Translations under genes and position numbers: made by a program
Notes under the pieces: model-generated
Database searches by the model: none
Told to the model about the DNA's origin: nothing
What the model saw: the letters and a program-made list of their open reading frames with translations, nothing else
Source: Micromonospora orduensis
GTDB lineage: Bacteria > Actinomycetota > Actinomycetes > Mycobacteriales > Micromonosporaceae
Reading direction: 5' to 3'
Assembly: GCF_006228125.1 (NCBI RefSeq)
Contig: NZ_VDFY01000106.1
Coordinates: 1-64,000 of the forward strand
DNA length: 64,000 bases
Shown here: piece by piece, positions 38,160 through 47,447 of the stretch
How positions within the stretch are numbered: the first letter of the stretch is position 1
Layout: each line of letters opens with the position of its first letter

Positions 38160-39070
38160 CACGCTCTCCGAACTGTCAGGTAGCTGAGCAGGGTGGCGAA
38201 GCCGAACCGCTCGCCCGGCCACTGGCGGCGGGCGCGCGGCGCACCCCGAAGGCCTTCGCCCACCCCGCGCAGGAACGGGCGCAGCAGGCCCTGACGCACA
38301 CGGCGGACGGCGAGCGCGAGGTGCGCCAGGGCCAGCACCGGCATCGCGACCATCATCATTGGCCGGGTGAAGGTGCGGGCCGCGACCAGGAGCCGGTTGC
38401 GGGCCAGCAGGTAGGCGCGGAACGCCTGCAACGTGTGATCGCCCTGCACGCTGTGGCCGCCCGCGTGCGGCAGCATCAGCTCCAGTCGGCGGGTGCGCAC
38501 CCCGGACGCGTAGAGGCGGAAGGCGAGGTCGGCGTCCTCACCCCAGGCGAACAGGTGCTCGTAGAAGCCCCCGAACCGTTGGAACAGCTCGACCGGGAAG
38601 ACGGCCGCGCCGCCCGACGGGCCCAGCGGGCCTCTGGACGCCGTGGCCGGCCGGTCGATGAACAGCGAGATCGGATTCAGGTCGATGCCGACGTACTCGC
38701 CGCCGTGCATCGACAGGCCGACCGCGATGGGGACGTCGGGCGCCTCGGCGATGGCCGCGCAGATCGTCGCCAGGGCGCCCTCGGGCAGCCAGACGTCCGG
38801 ATTCAGCAACAGGACGTGGCTCGTCGTCGTACGCGCCACCGCCCGGTTGCAGCCGATCGCGAAGCCCGGATTCGCGGCGTCGGGCAGGTACTCGTAGCGG
38901 TCGTCGTCCAGGTGGTCGGCGATGACCTTCTGGCCGCCGTCCTCCGGCGAGTTGTCGGCGAAGAGAAACCGCACCGGCAGGCCGTCGGCACTTCGTACCC
39001 AGGTCGGCAGCGTCTCGGTGAGCATGCCGGCGGACCGGTAGAGCACCGTGACGACGGTCAGCGTTTCCAC
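38159..39070 (-). CDS. GT2 glycosyltransferase
   Basis: 303 residues from GTG 39070, giving the normal GT2 start LTVVTVLYRSAGMLTETL. Motifs: FLFADNSPEDGGQ, NPGFAIGCNRAVA, LLLNPDVWLP (DxD region) and AWGEDADLAFRLYASG (catalytic ED). Helical C-terminal segment with hydrophobic MMMVAMPVLALAHLALAV may touch the membrane. It overlaps the polymerase gene by 13 bases upstream and the next GT2 downstream. Confidence 0.88.
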   Translation of the reverse strand: METLTVVTVLYRSAGMLTETLPTWVRSADGLPVRFLFADNSPEDGGQKVIADHLDDDRYEYLPDAANPGFAIGCNRAVARTTTSHVLLLNPDVWLPEGALATICAAIAEAPDVPIAVGLSMHGGEYVGIDLNPISLFIDRPATASRGPLGPSGGAAVFPVELFQRFGGFYEHLFAWGEDADLAFRLYASGVRTRRLELMLPHAGGHSVQGDHTLQAFRAYLLARNRLLVAARTFTRPMMMVAMPVLALAHLALAVRRVRQGLLRPFLRGVGEGLRGAPRARRQWPGERFGFATLLSYLTVRRA

Positions 39071-40524
39071 GTCGGCATCACCAGCTTGGGCCAGGCCGGC
39101 AGCGCCAACCTGGACGGATTGCTGACCAGGTAGAACGCGATGATCCCGGGCACGAGAGACAGCCAGAACGGCTGGATGACCGGATAGAACTCGTAGACGC
39201 CGAAGGTGGCGTAGTAGATGAGGAACGCGCGCCCGATGTGGTGCGCCGGGCTGGGGACCTCGCTGAGCCGACGTTCGGCGAAGCCGACGACCAGCCCGGT
39301 GAGGACCAGGGCCACTGCCGCGCCGACCGGTCCGAAGTCCATCAGTGGCACCGCCACGAAGGTCGCGGTGTTCATGTAGAACGGCTGGCTGAGCCCACCG
39401 GTGATCTGGTACAGGTCGACCGGCCCGAGAAGTCGCTCGCCGACCGAGCCGGTGAAGGTCAGCGAGTATCGACCCCACGCTGGCTCGTACTCGTCCCGGT
39501 GCTCCCAGAGCCGGCCGAACGTCTCCACCGACGAACTGAGCGACAGGTCGAGGGACCCCACACTCGTGGAGATCGGGTTGCCGCCGTACTGGGCCCGGAA
39601 CTGGTCCTCGAAGGTGCCGGTGCCGGCCAGGGTGCGCTGACCGCCCAGGTAGACGGCGCCGCCCACTACGCCGAGGCCGACCAGGACCACGACCAGGGCG
39701 GCGATCTGCCGCTGCCGGACACTCATGCCGCCCGACTCGCGTCGCGTGGAGAGCGCCGCGACGAGCGCCGGGACGATCCCGACCAGGACCGAGTTCTTGC
39801 TGGCTCCGAGTGCCGCCCCGAACGTGAAGACCACGACCAGGAGCAGGTACCGCCAGCGGGCCTCGGACCTGCCGTTGAGGACCCGCAGGAGAGAGATCGC
39901 CATGCCGAGCGTCCAGGCCTCGGCGAGCAGACCCACGACGATGTTCGACCGGAGGCCGAGTTCGGCGCGGGCGACGTCCGGGTTGTCGGCGAAGAGCGGA
40001 GGTACCGCACCGTGGAACTTCAGCGCCCCCCCGACGATCGCGATGGCCAGCACGACGAGCAGAAAGCCCGTGAGGCGCCGGTCCGACGGCCACCGCAGCG
40101 TGGGGCGCGGCTGCCGGCTCGCCTCGACGATCGCGGGGTCAAAGGCCCGGTCCCGGCCCGCCGGTTGGATCCACCACAGTGGCTGCGCCTTCGGCGGCTC
40201 GGCGACGGCGGGCCGACCACGGCCGGCCAGCCACCGACCGGCGTACCAGGCGGCGAGGAAGCAGCCGACGAAGACCCCGAGCACCGGGATCACGGCGCGG
40301 CCGGCCGGGGAGTCGTAGGGGCCTGGAACCGTGATCACCGCGAGGAAGACGAGTGCCCACGCGGCGGAACACACCGCGAGCCACAGGGCGGACCGCGCCG
40401 CGATGACCGCGACGGCCGCGAACGCCGCCACCACTCCGGCTGCCGGGTTGACCACGAAGATGGGTACGACGACGGCGGCCGCGGCCACCCAGAGTCCGAC
40501 GGTCAGGTACTTCTGGAAGATCAT
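39058..40524 (-). CDS. Wzy-like O-antigen/exopolysaccharide polymerase
   Basis: 488 residues with about 11 membrane helices and a large extracytoplasmic loop (about 285-385, SLDLSLSSSVETFGRLWEHRDEYEPAWGRYSL) between late helices, the topology of Wzy polymerases. Sequence between helices is poorly conserved, as usual for the family. It would link flipped repeat units on the outer face of the membrane. ATG 40524 has GAGGAAC upstream and overlaps the GT4 stop by four bases. The call rests on topology and locus context. Confidence 0.75.
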   Translation of the reverse strand: MIFQKYLTVGLWVAAAAVVVPIFVVNPAAGVVAAFAAVAVIAARSALWLAVCSAAWALVFLAVITVPGPYDSPAGRAVIPVLGVFVGCFLAAWYAGRWLAGRGRPAVAEPPKAQPLWWIQPAGRDRAFDPAIVEASRQPRPTLRWPSDRRLTGFLLVVLAIAIVGGALKFHGAVPPLFADNPDVARAELGLRSNIVVGLLAEAWTLGMAISLLRVLNGRSEARWRYLLLVVVFTFGAALGASKNSVLVGIVPALVAALSTRRESGGMSVRQRQIAALVVVLVGLGVVGGAVYLGGQRTLAGTGTFEDQFRAQYGGNPISTSVGSLDLSLSSSVETFGRLWEHRDEYEPAWGRYSLTFTGSVGERLLGPVDLYQITGGLSQPFYMNTATFVAVPLMDFGPVGAAVALVLTGLVVGFAERRLSEVPSPAHHIGRAFLIYYATFGVYEFYPVIQPFWLSLVPGIIAFYLVSNPSRLALPAWPKLVMPTWKR

Positions 40525-41609
40525 TTTGCGTTCCTCGTGAGGAGTGACCGGTACAGGCTCTGCCACCGCTGGACGCACCGGTCGAAGGCGTACTCCTTCG
40601 CGTACCGGTCCGCGACGGCGCGCCGCTGCTCGACGGTGGTCGCCGTGACGGCCTGGCGGATCGCGGCGGCGATCGACGACGGGGTGAGGGCGCTCTGGAA
40701 TGCCAGCGTTCCGGCTGCGTGCCGGGTGACCTCGGCGAGACCTCCCACCCCGGAATGGACCACCGGTACGCCAAGGGACAGCGCCTCGAGGGCGCTCAGG
40801 CCGAAGGCCTCGACCCGGGAGGGGACGACGAGGCAGTCGATCTGGCGCAGGAAGTCGGCGGCGTCGACCCGGCCGACAGTCTCCACGTTCGGTCGGGCGG
40901 CCAGGGCCAGTGCCCCGCTGCCGGCGACCCTGAAGTCGGTGTCCGTCATGATCGACGCGACCTCGGGTATCAGGTCGACGCCCTTCTCCGGCTCCAGCCG
41001 GCCCAGATATCCCACCACGGTCCGCCGGGACCTGTGCGGCGTCGGCGCCGGAGCGGGCCAGGCCGCCGGAAGGGGATTGGGGATCAGGTGGACGTTCCGG
41101 ACACGGCCACGGTTGCGCAGCTCGTCGGCCTCGAACTGCGACACGGCCACGCTCGCGTGCGGACGTAGCCGACGCATGACGAGGTCGAGCGTGATGTTGG
41201 ACTGGATGCTCGCCCTGCGCTTCACCGATGGCGCCGTGTCGAGGAACTGCCACAGGCTGGTGTGCATGGTGACCACCAGTGGGGTGCCGGGGCGCTCGGT
41301 GGCCAGGGCGGCCCGCGAGTGCATCGCCGCGGACAGCAAATGCGCACACACCACGTCCGGTTTGACCTCCTCGACGAGACGCCTGAGCGAACGGGCGTAC
41401 CCCAGGTCGACCCGACGGGTGGCGCTGAGGTCGACCCACGGGACTCCGGAGTCCCGTAGGGAGGCGCCCACCTCGTCGTCGGAGGTGGCGGCGACGACGT
41501 CGACGCCGGTCCGGGCGTGTGCGGGAATGATCTGCGTCAGGATCCGCTCCGCGCCGCCGAACTGGCGTCGGCCCGACCCGCCCGTGGTGCAGACGAACAG
41601 CACCTTCAT
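40521..41609 (-). CDS. GT4 glycosyltransferase
   Basis: 362 residues, GT-B fold. MKVLFVCTTGGSGRRQFGGAERIL is the N-terminal glycine-rich loop, TVVGYLGRLEPEKGVDLI the donor domain, and SRVEAFGLSALEALSLGVPVV the EX7E motif. It adds a sugar to the lipid-linked repeat unit. It overlaps the polymerase gene downstream and the GT2 stop upstream by four bases each, showing tight operon structure. Confidence 0.92.
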   Translation of the reverse strand: MKVLFVCTTGGSGRRQFGGAERILTQIIPAHARTGVDVVAATSDDEVGASLRDSGVPWVDLSATRRVDLGYARSLRRLVEEVKPDVVCAHLLSAAMHSRAALATERPGTPLVVTMHTSLWQFLDTAPSVKRRASIQSNITLDLVMRRLRPHASVAVSQFEADELRNRGRVRNVHLIPNPLPAAWPAPAPTPHRSRRTVVGYLGRLEPEKGVDLIPEVASIMTDTDFRVAGSGALALAARPNVETVGRVDAADFLRQIDCLVVPSRVEAFGLSALEALSLGVPVVHSGVGGLAEVTRHAAGTLAFQSALTPSSIAAAIRQAVTATTVEQRRAVADRYAKEYAFDRCVQRWQSLYRSLLTRNAK

Positions 41610-42457
41610 CGGGTACGCAGTCCCTCGATGGCGCCCCGTGCGATCGCCCGCCGTACCGGATTCGGTCCGACGGCGGCCCGCAGCAGAACCCCGACCACGA
41701 AGGCCGTGCTGGCGATCTGCCCCCGTCGACCGGCCAGCTGCCGGGTGGCGCGGATGAACTCACGCGTCCGCCGCTGGGAGATTTCCTCCTCGGTCCAGCG
41801 CCGCCGGGCGGTGGCGTCGTCCTCGTGCATGATCACCGCATCGGGCACGTACGCCAGGCGCAAGCCCCGTTGCTGCACCGCCCAGCACAGGCGCATGTCC
41901 TCGCCGTAGAAGAACGACGTCTCGTCGACGCCGCCGATCGCGTCGAGTGTGCTCCGACGCAGTGCCACGAACGGCCCGGTCAGCCAGTCCGCCTTCGCCG
42001 GCTCAGCGATGATCCGCAGGTTGGGCAGGACCATGCTCAGTCCGGTGGCGTGGGCGAGCCCGACGGGAACGCTCAGGAAGCGGCCGCCCTCGGTCTGGGC
42101 GACGCCGGACGGGGTGACGACACCGGGGAAGGCGGCACCCACCGCAGGATCGTCGAGTGCCCGCAGCAGGCGCTCCACGGCCCCCTCGTGCACGAGGATG
42201 TCGTTGTTCGACAGGATGACGTTCGCCCTGGTGGTGTGCCGGACGCCCAGGTTCATCCCCCGCGCGTAACCCAGGTTCGAGCCGGACTGGACGTAGCGGA
42301 CGCCCTGCTGGGCGCAGAACTCGTCGAGCGCCTGCCGGATGTCGTCCGAGCTGCCGTTGTCGACAACGATGATCTCCGCCTCGCGGGGCAACGACAGGAC
42401 GCAGGCGCGTGTGCGGTCGTAGTCCTCCCAGGCGAGGACCACAATCGAGACATCCAA
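41606..42457 (-). CDS. GT2 glycosyltransferase
   Basis: 283 residues from a TTG at 42457, which gives the standard GT2 N-terminus DVSIVVLAWEDYDRT and sits just after the flippase stop. A GTG at 42505 would add 16 residues but lacks an SD. Motifs: IIVVDNGSSDD, NLGYARGMNLGVRH, VILSNNDILV and FFYGEDMRLCWAVQQRG. Rhamnosyl/mannosyl-type transferase of the exopolysaccharide repeat unit. Confidence 0.88.
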   Translation of the reverse strand: MDVSIVVLAWEDYDRTRACVLSLPREAEIIVVDNGSSDDIRQALDEFCAQQGVRYVQSGSNLGYARGMNLGVRHTTRANVILSNNDILVHEGAVERLLRALDDPAVGAAFPGVVTPSGVAQTEGGRFLSVPVGLAHATGLSMVLPNLRIIAEPAKADWLTGPFVALRRSTLDAIGGVDETSFFYGEDMRLCWAVQQRGLRLAYVPDAVIMHEDDATARRRWTEEEISQRRTREFIRATRQLAGRRGQIASTAFVVGVLLRAAVGPNPVRRAIARGAIEGLRTR

Positions 42458-42458
42458 C

Positions 42459-43730
42459 TCATACCGTCCCAGGGGTTCGCGGCCGCGACTGTCGCAGGCT
42501 CGCACGGGAGATGAAGGCGTGTACGGCGTAGGCGAGCGACGAGGCGAGCGCTGCCCCGATCACCCCGGCCACCGGGATGACCGCGAAGTAGGCGACGAGC
42601 GCGACGACCAGGGTGATGACCGCCGCGACAGTCGTCGCTCTCTCTCCCCGCTTCTTCAACAGCACAGAACTCCAGGTCTTGCCGGCCGCGGCGGCAAGCG
42701 TCCCCGGCAGGAGGCACAGCCCGAGGATCCAGGCGAGCCGGTACTCCGGTCGCAGGAAGCCCAGCACGGCCAGTGCGGCCACGGCGGCCAGGGCCACCGG
42801 AACCGCCGACCGGACGACCGGCCCGGCCCGGTGTGCCGAGGGGTCGACGTTCCGGTCGGCGAGAATCCGCTGAGCGCGCACCACGGCACCGGCCTGTGCG
42901 AATTCCAACGCCGCGACCGCCAGGGCGTACACGCCGAGCGGCCCGGCTCCGACGAACCTGGCCACCAGAATCTGGTTGAACCGCAGCGTCATCATCTGCG
43001 CGAAGATCCCGGTGTGCAGGTTGCCGACCGCCCGCAGGTCGGAGCGGTAGTCCAGAGCCTCGGCCGTGGGCGCGGGCGTGGGCCCGACCCGCCTGACCAT
43101 TCCCAGCACCAGGGCGCACACGGCGAACGCGCTGACCCACTGGACGGCGAGCCAGACGACACTCCACAGGCCGCCGTCGAGGTGCCCGGTGGCGAAGAGC
43201 ACCAGGTAGCCGCCGACGAGGACCGCGCCGCTCGCGGCACGCATCGAGTAGACGGCCAGGAAACCCCGCTGGCGCAACGCGATCGACGAGACTGTGTTGA
43301 AGATCGTCAGACCCACGGCGGAGCCCACACCGACCAGGTAGCCGCCGATTCCACTCAGCGCCGTCAGCAGCGCGGCGGCGACGGCGGAGAGAAGCACCGA
43401 GGCCACGAACATCGCGAGGACCCACGCCCGCCCACGGGAGAAGACCCAACCCGCCGGACGCGACAACAGAAAGGTGTCCAGCGACAGCCCACCGACGGCC
43501 GCACCCAGCGTGGCGCTGACCATGTTCGCGGAGAGTTCACCGCGCTCGGCGGCGGGCAGGGTCACCGACACGACCGCCGCCAGGCCGGTCAGACCCAGAG
43601 CCGCGAGGTACAGGCGCTCCGGCGCGACGAGCCGCCGGAGCAGACCGGGCGAGGAAGAATCGGTGGCACCATCCGGACCGGGGTCGTTCGCCGACGACTG
43701 ACCAGCGTTGGACACCGAAACGCTCTTCAC
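42459..43730 (-). CDS. Wzx-like polysaccharide flippase (MOP superfamily)
   Basis: 423 residues with about 12 membrane helices. GTG at 43730 is preceded by GGGGGAG. Helix pairs such as LSGIGGYLVGVGSAVGLTIFNTVSSIALRQRGF and the central FAQMMTLRFNQILVARFVGAGPLGVYALA are typical of Wzx/RfbX flippases. It would move the undecaprenyl-linked repeat unit outward. Flanked by the initiating transferase and glycosyltransferases. Confidence 0.82.
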   Translation of the reverse strand: MKSVSVSNAGQSSANDPGPDGATDSSSPGLLRRLVAPERLYLAALGLTGLAAVVSVTLPAAERGELSANMVSATLGAAVGGLSLDTFLLSRPAGWVFSRGRAWVLAMFVASVLLSAVAAALLTALSGIGGYLVGVGSAVGLTIFNTVSSIALRQRGFLAVYSMRAASGAVLVGGYLVLFATGHLDGGLWSVVWLAVQWVSAFAVCALVLGMVRRVGPTPAPTAEALDYRSDLRAVGNLHTGIFAQMMTLRFNQILVARFVGAGPLGVYALAVAALEFAQAGAVVRAQRILADRNVDPSAHRAGPVVRSAVPVALAAVAALAVLGFLRPEYRLAWILGLCLLPGTLAAAAGKTWSSVLLKKRGERATTVAAVITLVVALVAYFAVIPVAGVIGAALASSLAYAVHAFISRASLRQSRPRTPGTV

Positions 43731-43868
43731 TGGTCTCCCCCGGGTGGTGCGGCGCACCGGCGGGGACGACGAGGTCCACACCGCTGGCAATGTCTACCCG
43801 AACGCTCCGGCACCCGCAACCAGGTCGACGGCTCCACCCCGGAGCCTGCGCGCGGCGGGTGCGGCGGT

Positions 43869-45323
43869 TCAACGCCCGCCGCCACGGAACACCTCCGCGA
43901 CCGTACGCAGCACCACCTTGACGTCCAACCACAGTGACCAGTTCTCGATGTAGTAGTTGTCGAACCGGGCCCGGTCGGAGATCGGGGTGTCGCCCCGCAG
44001 GCCGCTGACCTGCGCGAGGCCGGTGAGCCCCACGGGAACGCGGTGCCGTGCCGCGTAGGTCGGGTACTCGGCGGAGAACTTCTCGACGAAGTACGGCCGC
44101 TCCGGCCGCGGACCGACCACGCTCATGTCGCCGCGCAGGATGTTCCACAGCTGGGGCAGCTCGTCCAGTGAGGTCCGGCGCAGGAACCGGCCGATCGGCC
44201 CGACCCGGTGGTCGTACGCGATGGACCACCTGGTCTGCGACTCGTGTTCGTTCACCGGGTGCATGGTCCGGAACTTGATGACGTTGAACGGCCTGCCGTA
44301 CCGGCCGATCCGCTCCTGGTGGAAGAAGATCCCCGGGCCACCGTCGACGAACGTGGCGATCGTGCAGAGCAGCAGCAGCGGACTCATCAGGATGAGCGCG
44401 AACCCCGCGAACACGATGTCGGACGCCCGTTTGATCGCCCAGCGGGGACCGGTAAGCGCGATGTCCCTGATCTTGACGATCGGAAACGCTCCGATGTGGT
44501 CCGGGTAGCCGCTGTGCGAGCGGGACCCCCACAGGCGGGGCACCGCCCAGAGGTCACAACGGGAGCTGCGGGGACGCAGCAGGGTCTCCATCAGAGTGGA
44601 CTCCTGGCAGTCCGGATCGGCGATGACCAGCACCTCGCACTCCAGCAACCGGACGAGGTGTTCGAGGTCGGACAGGGTGCCGCTCAACGGCAGCACCTCG
44701 GTGTCCTGGCGGGACGGGGCGTCGACGCAGCCGACGAACCGCAGGCCGTACTGCGGGTAGCGGCGCAGCAGGCGGGCGAGTTCGACGCCGATCGGCCCGC
44801 CCCCGACGATTATCGCGTTGTGCTCCGCCCAGCGACGCTTGCGGGACAGGACGGTGAACGCCCGGCTGGCCGCCCGCCCGAGGATCACGAGCCCCGCCGA
44901 CAGCGCGACGCCCCGCATGAACCCGCCCACGTACGTCACCGACGAGTGGCGCTCCGCCGCGATGATCGCCACGATCGCGGCGGAGGCCAGCAGGCGCCCG
45001 CAGAGGCCGGGCAACTCGTCCAGGATGCTCACGTGCCGGCGCGGCCGGTAGAGGCCTCCGGCCGTGAAGAGGGCCACCGTCAGTGCGGCGTTGGCAAGCG
45101 TGCCCTTCCAGTAGTCGTGGCTCAGCACCAGCGGGGCGACCAGCGCGACGACGTCGACGGGCGCGGTCACCATCCACGCCCGCAGCCACCGGGTACGCGA
45201 CGACGTGCGGGACCGGGCGTACGGCAGGACGGCGGTGGTGCTCAGGCCGGCCGGCTCCGTCCCGGTCTCCGGCTGCCGGGTCGGGGGCACGAGGGATGCG
45301 CTGGTCGTCGGCTGACTTGACAC
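43869..45323 (-). CDS. Undecaprenyl-phosphate sugar phosphotransferase (initiating enzyme)
   Basis: 484-residue polyprenyl-phosphate hexose-1-phosphate transferase of the WbaP/WcaJ type. Four N-terminal helices (about 50-150) are followed by a Rossmann-like CoA-binding-type domain (AIIVGGGPIGVELARLLRR), a fifth hydrophobic segment (SDIVFAGFALILMSPLLLLC), and the catalytic cytoplasmic part with FHQERIGRYGRPFNVIKFRTM, TSLDELPQLWNILRGDMSVVGPRPE and GLTGLAQVSGLRG. GTG start with GGGAGG SD. It starts repeat-unit synthesis on undecaprenyl phosphate. Confidence 0.94.
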   Translation of the reverse strand: MSSQPTTSASLVPPTRQPETGTEPAGLSTTAVLPYARSRTSSRTRWLRAWMVTAPVDVVALVAPLVLSHDYWKGTLANAALTVALFTAGGLYRPRRHVSILDELPGLCGRLLASAAIVAIIAAERHSSVTYVGGFMRGVALSAGLVILGRAASRAFTVLSRKRRWAEHNAIIVGGGPIGVELARLLRRYPQYGLRFVGCVDAPSRQDTEVLPLSGTLSDLEHLVRLLECEVLVIADPDCQESTLMETLLRPRSSRCDLWAVPRLWGSRSHSGYPDHIGAFPIVKIRDIALTGPRWAIKRASDIVFAGFALILMSPLLLLCTIATFVDGGPGIFFHQERIGRYGRPFNVIKFRTMHPVNEHESQTRWSIAYDHRVGPIGRFLRRTSLDELPQLWNILRGDMSVVGPRPERPYFVEKFSAEYPTYAARHRVPVGLTGLAQVSGLRGDTPISDRARFDNYYIENWSLWLDVKVVLRTVAEVFRGGGR

Positions 45324-45419
45324 TGTGGACCTCCCCGTGATCGCCCGTGTGGAGACCGCGACCAGAACGGCGACCGAACGTCAGGCTCGGCCGGGACGCG
45401 CCACCGTGGTCGGCGGGCA

Positions 45420-46487
45420 CTACTGCGCGGCGGACAGAATCTCCGGCACGTTGTCGCTCCGGACCGCCTCGAAGACCTGTGCGGCCTTCTCCTTGTCGGC
45501 CAGGACCACGCTCTCGCCGCCGATCGTTCCGGTGCCCTTCGTGGGGCAGGTCAGGAACGTCAGGTTGCCGCTGCGCAGCTCCCGAAGATCGGTGGCGAGA
45601 TCCAGCAGGTTCAGCGACTTGTCCACCGCCACCGCGTCCGCCGTCGCCTTGACGAACGAGTTGAGTTTGGCCGGATTGGCGAGCGTGCCGCCGGACGCGG
45701 CCTTGTCCAGGATCGCCTTGATGACCTGCTGCTGGTGCCGGATGCGGGCAAAGTCGCCGTCGGCGAAGGCGTGGCGTTCCCGGGCGTAGTCGAGCGCCGC
45801 GGCGCCGTCCATCCGCTGCCGACCGGCGGCGAACGTCCGGCTGCCGTTGAGCGCGTACAACGTGGTGAAGCCCTTCTCCACGTCCACGTCGATGCCGCCC
45901 AGGGCGTCCACGATCTCCTTGAAACCGCCGAAGTCGACAATCGTGACGTGGTCGACGCGGACCCCGGTGAACTTCTCCACCGTCTGCACCATCAGCGGAA
46001 TCCCACCCCAGGCGAACGATGCGTTGATCTTCGCGTCCCGTCCGCCGCGACCCTGCGCCGACTTCGGCACGTTCACCCAGGTGTCCCGGGGGATCGAGAT
46101 GAGCTGGGCGCTGGAGTGGTCCTTCGGAATGTGGGCCAGGATGATGGTGTCGGTACGGGAGCCCGAGTCGCTCTCCGGGTCCCGCGAGTCGCTGCCCAGG
46201 ATCATGATGTTCATGGCGCCCTTGGCCTTCTCGACCACCGGCGGGCGCTCGGCCTCCGGTACGCCGTCGAAGGCGTCCACACGCTCGATCCCGTTGTTGA
46301 CCGAACGGTAGTAGAGCCCTCCGGCGAGCACGCCGCCACCGGCGAGCAGCACCAGAACCGCGAGGGTGATCAGCACGGCCTTCTTCCACCGGCGGCGCTT
46401 CGGTGGTGCCTCCTGCGTCGGCTCCGATGGTGGCTGTGCCTCGATGAACTGGGTCTCGGGCTCCGCGTGCTCCTGGCGATACCGCAT
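45420..46487 (-). CDS. LytR-CpsA-Psr (LCP) family glycopolymer ligase
   Basis: 355 residues: a short cytoplasmic part, one membrane helix (AVLITLAVLVLLAGGGVLAGGLYY, about 38-61) and an extracytoplasmic LCP domain (about 88-330). Conserved Asp/Arg residues are in NIMILGSDSRD, SRTDTIILAHI, LISIPRDTWVNV and DYARERHAFADGDFARIRHQQQVIKA. LCP enzymes transfer undecaprenyl-linked glycans onto peptidoglycan. As first gene of the locus it implies the polymer is wall-attached rather than released. Confidence 0.93.
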   Translation of the reverse strand: MRYRQEHAEPETQFIEAQPPSEPTQEAPPKRRRWKKAVLITLAVLVLLAGGGVLAGGLYYRSVNNGIERVDAFDGVPEAERPPVVEKAKGAMNIMILGSDSRDPESDSGSRTDTIILAHIPKDHSSAQLISIPRDTWVNVPKSAQGRGGRDAKINASFAWGGIPLMVQTVEKFTGVRVDHVTIVDFGGFKEIVDALGGIDVDVEKGFTTLYALNGSRTFAAGRQRMDGAAALDYARERHAFADGDFARIRHQQQVIKAILDKAASGGTLANPAKLNSFVKATADAVAVDKSLNLLDLATDLRELRSGNLTFLTCPTKGTGTIGGESVVLADKEKAAQVFEAVRSDNVPEILSAAQ

Positions 46488-46609
46488 GAACTCCGATGCT
46501 ACTGATTGCGGGTTCCGCTCACGTACCCCGGAGGCGGTCCACATGGGTCCGTTTGACGACTGAAATCTTTTCCCGACCAGCGGTGCCCCGGACCTGGTAT
46601 GAAACAGCC

Positions 46610-47443
46610 GTGGACCCATCGAAGCTGCGCCGGGCCATCGCCCGTACGCCCCTCGCGCCCGTCGCCGCCTTCCCCAAGCGGTTCGCCCGGGTCGCCCGCC
46701 ACGACGCCCGGGTGCTCCGCGTCTCCGCCCGCTGGCTGGTGACGTCCCGCGAGCACCACAACTACACGTACGAGCTGACCAAGCTCAGCCGCCAGCACCT
46801 GGCCTGGTTCGTCAGCGTGGTCTGCGACCAGCCGGTCAAGCAGGTCCGCGCGTGGATCGACGAGATCGAGTCCGACCAGGCGCTGCGCCAGCACATCGAG
46901 CGGGCCACCGCCGGCGCCGCCCGCCGCGGCCTCGCCGACAGGCGGGTGCGCTACGCCCGCCGGGTCGGCTGGTACGCGATCGTCCGCGCCACCCGGCCCG
47001 CGCACGTGGTCGAGACCGGCGTCGACAAGGGGCTGGGCACCTGCGTGCTGGCCGCCGCCCTGCTGCGCAACGCGCAGGAGGGCCACCCGGGTCGGGTCAC
47101 CTCGCTGGACATCAACCCGGAGGCCGGTTACCTCGCCGCCGGCGCGCCCTGGTCCGAGGTCGTCGACCTGGTGATCGGCGACTCGATCACCTCGATCGGG
47201 GCGCTGGACCGACCGGTCGACCTGTTCCTGCACGACAGTGACCACAGCCGCGCGCACGAGAAGCGTGAGTTCGACGCGGTGGAGCCGAAGCTCGCCCCCG
47301 GCGCGATCCTGCTCACCGACAACGTCACAAGCACCAACGTGCTCGCCGAGCACGCCGAGCGCACCGGCCGACGGTTCCTCGCCTACCGGGAGAGCCCGGC
47401 CAACCACTGGTATCCGGGCGACGGCATCGGCGTGGCATGGTAG
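46610..47443 (+). CDS. Class I SAM-dependent methyltransferase-like protein
   Basis: 277 residues from GTG 46610. After a basic N-terminal helical region comes a Rossmann methyltransferase fold: VVETGVDKGLGTCVLAAAL (motif I-like), TSLDINPEAGYL, VVDLVIGDSI, VDLFLHDSDHSRAHEKREFDAV and PGAILLTDNVTS. The HDSDHS motif resembles CmcI/cephalosporin-hydroxylase-like and sugar O-methyltransferases. It is divergent from the LCP gene and close to the exopolysaccharide locus, so glycan methylation is possible. The MOSC gene starts four bases after its stop. Confidence 0.8.
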   Translation: MDPSKLRRAIARTPLAPVAAFPKRFARVARHDARVLRVSARWLVTSREHHNYTYELTKLSRQHLAWFVSVVCDQPVKQVRAWIDEIESDQALRQHIERATAGAARRGLADRRVRYARRVGWYAIVRATRPAHVVETGVDKGLGTCVLAAALLRNAQEGHPGRVTSLDINPEAGYLAAGAPWSEVVDLVIGDSITSIGALDRPVDLFLHDSDHSRAHEKREFDAVEPKLAPGAILLTDNVTSTNVLAEHAERTGRRFLAYRESPANHWYPGDGIGVAW

Positions 47444-47447
47444 GCGG

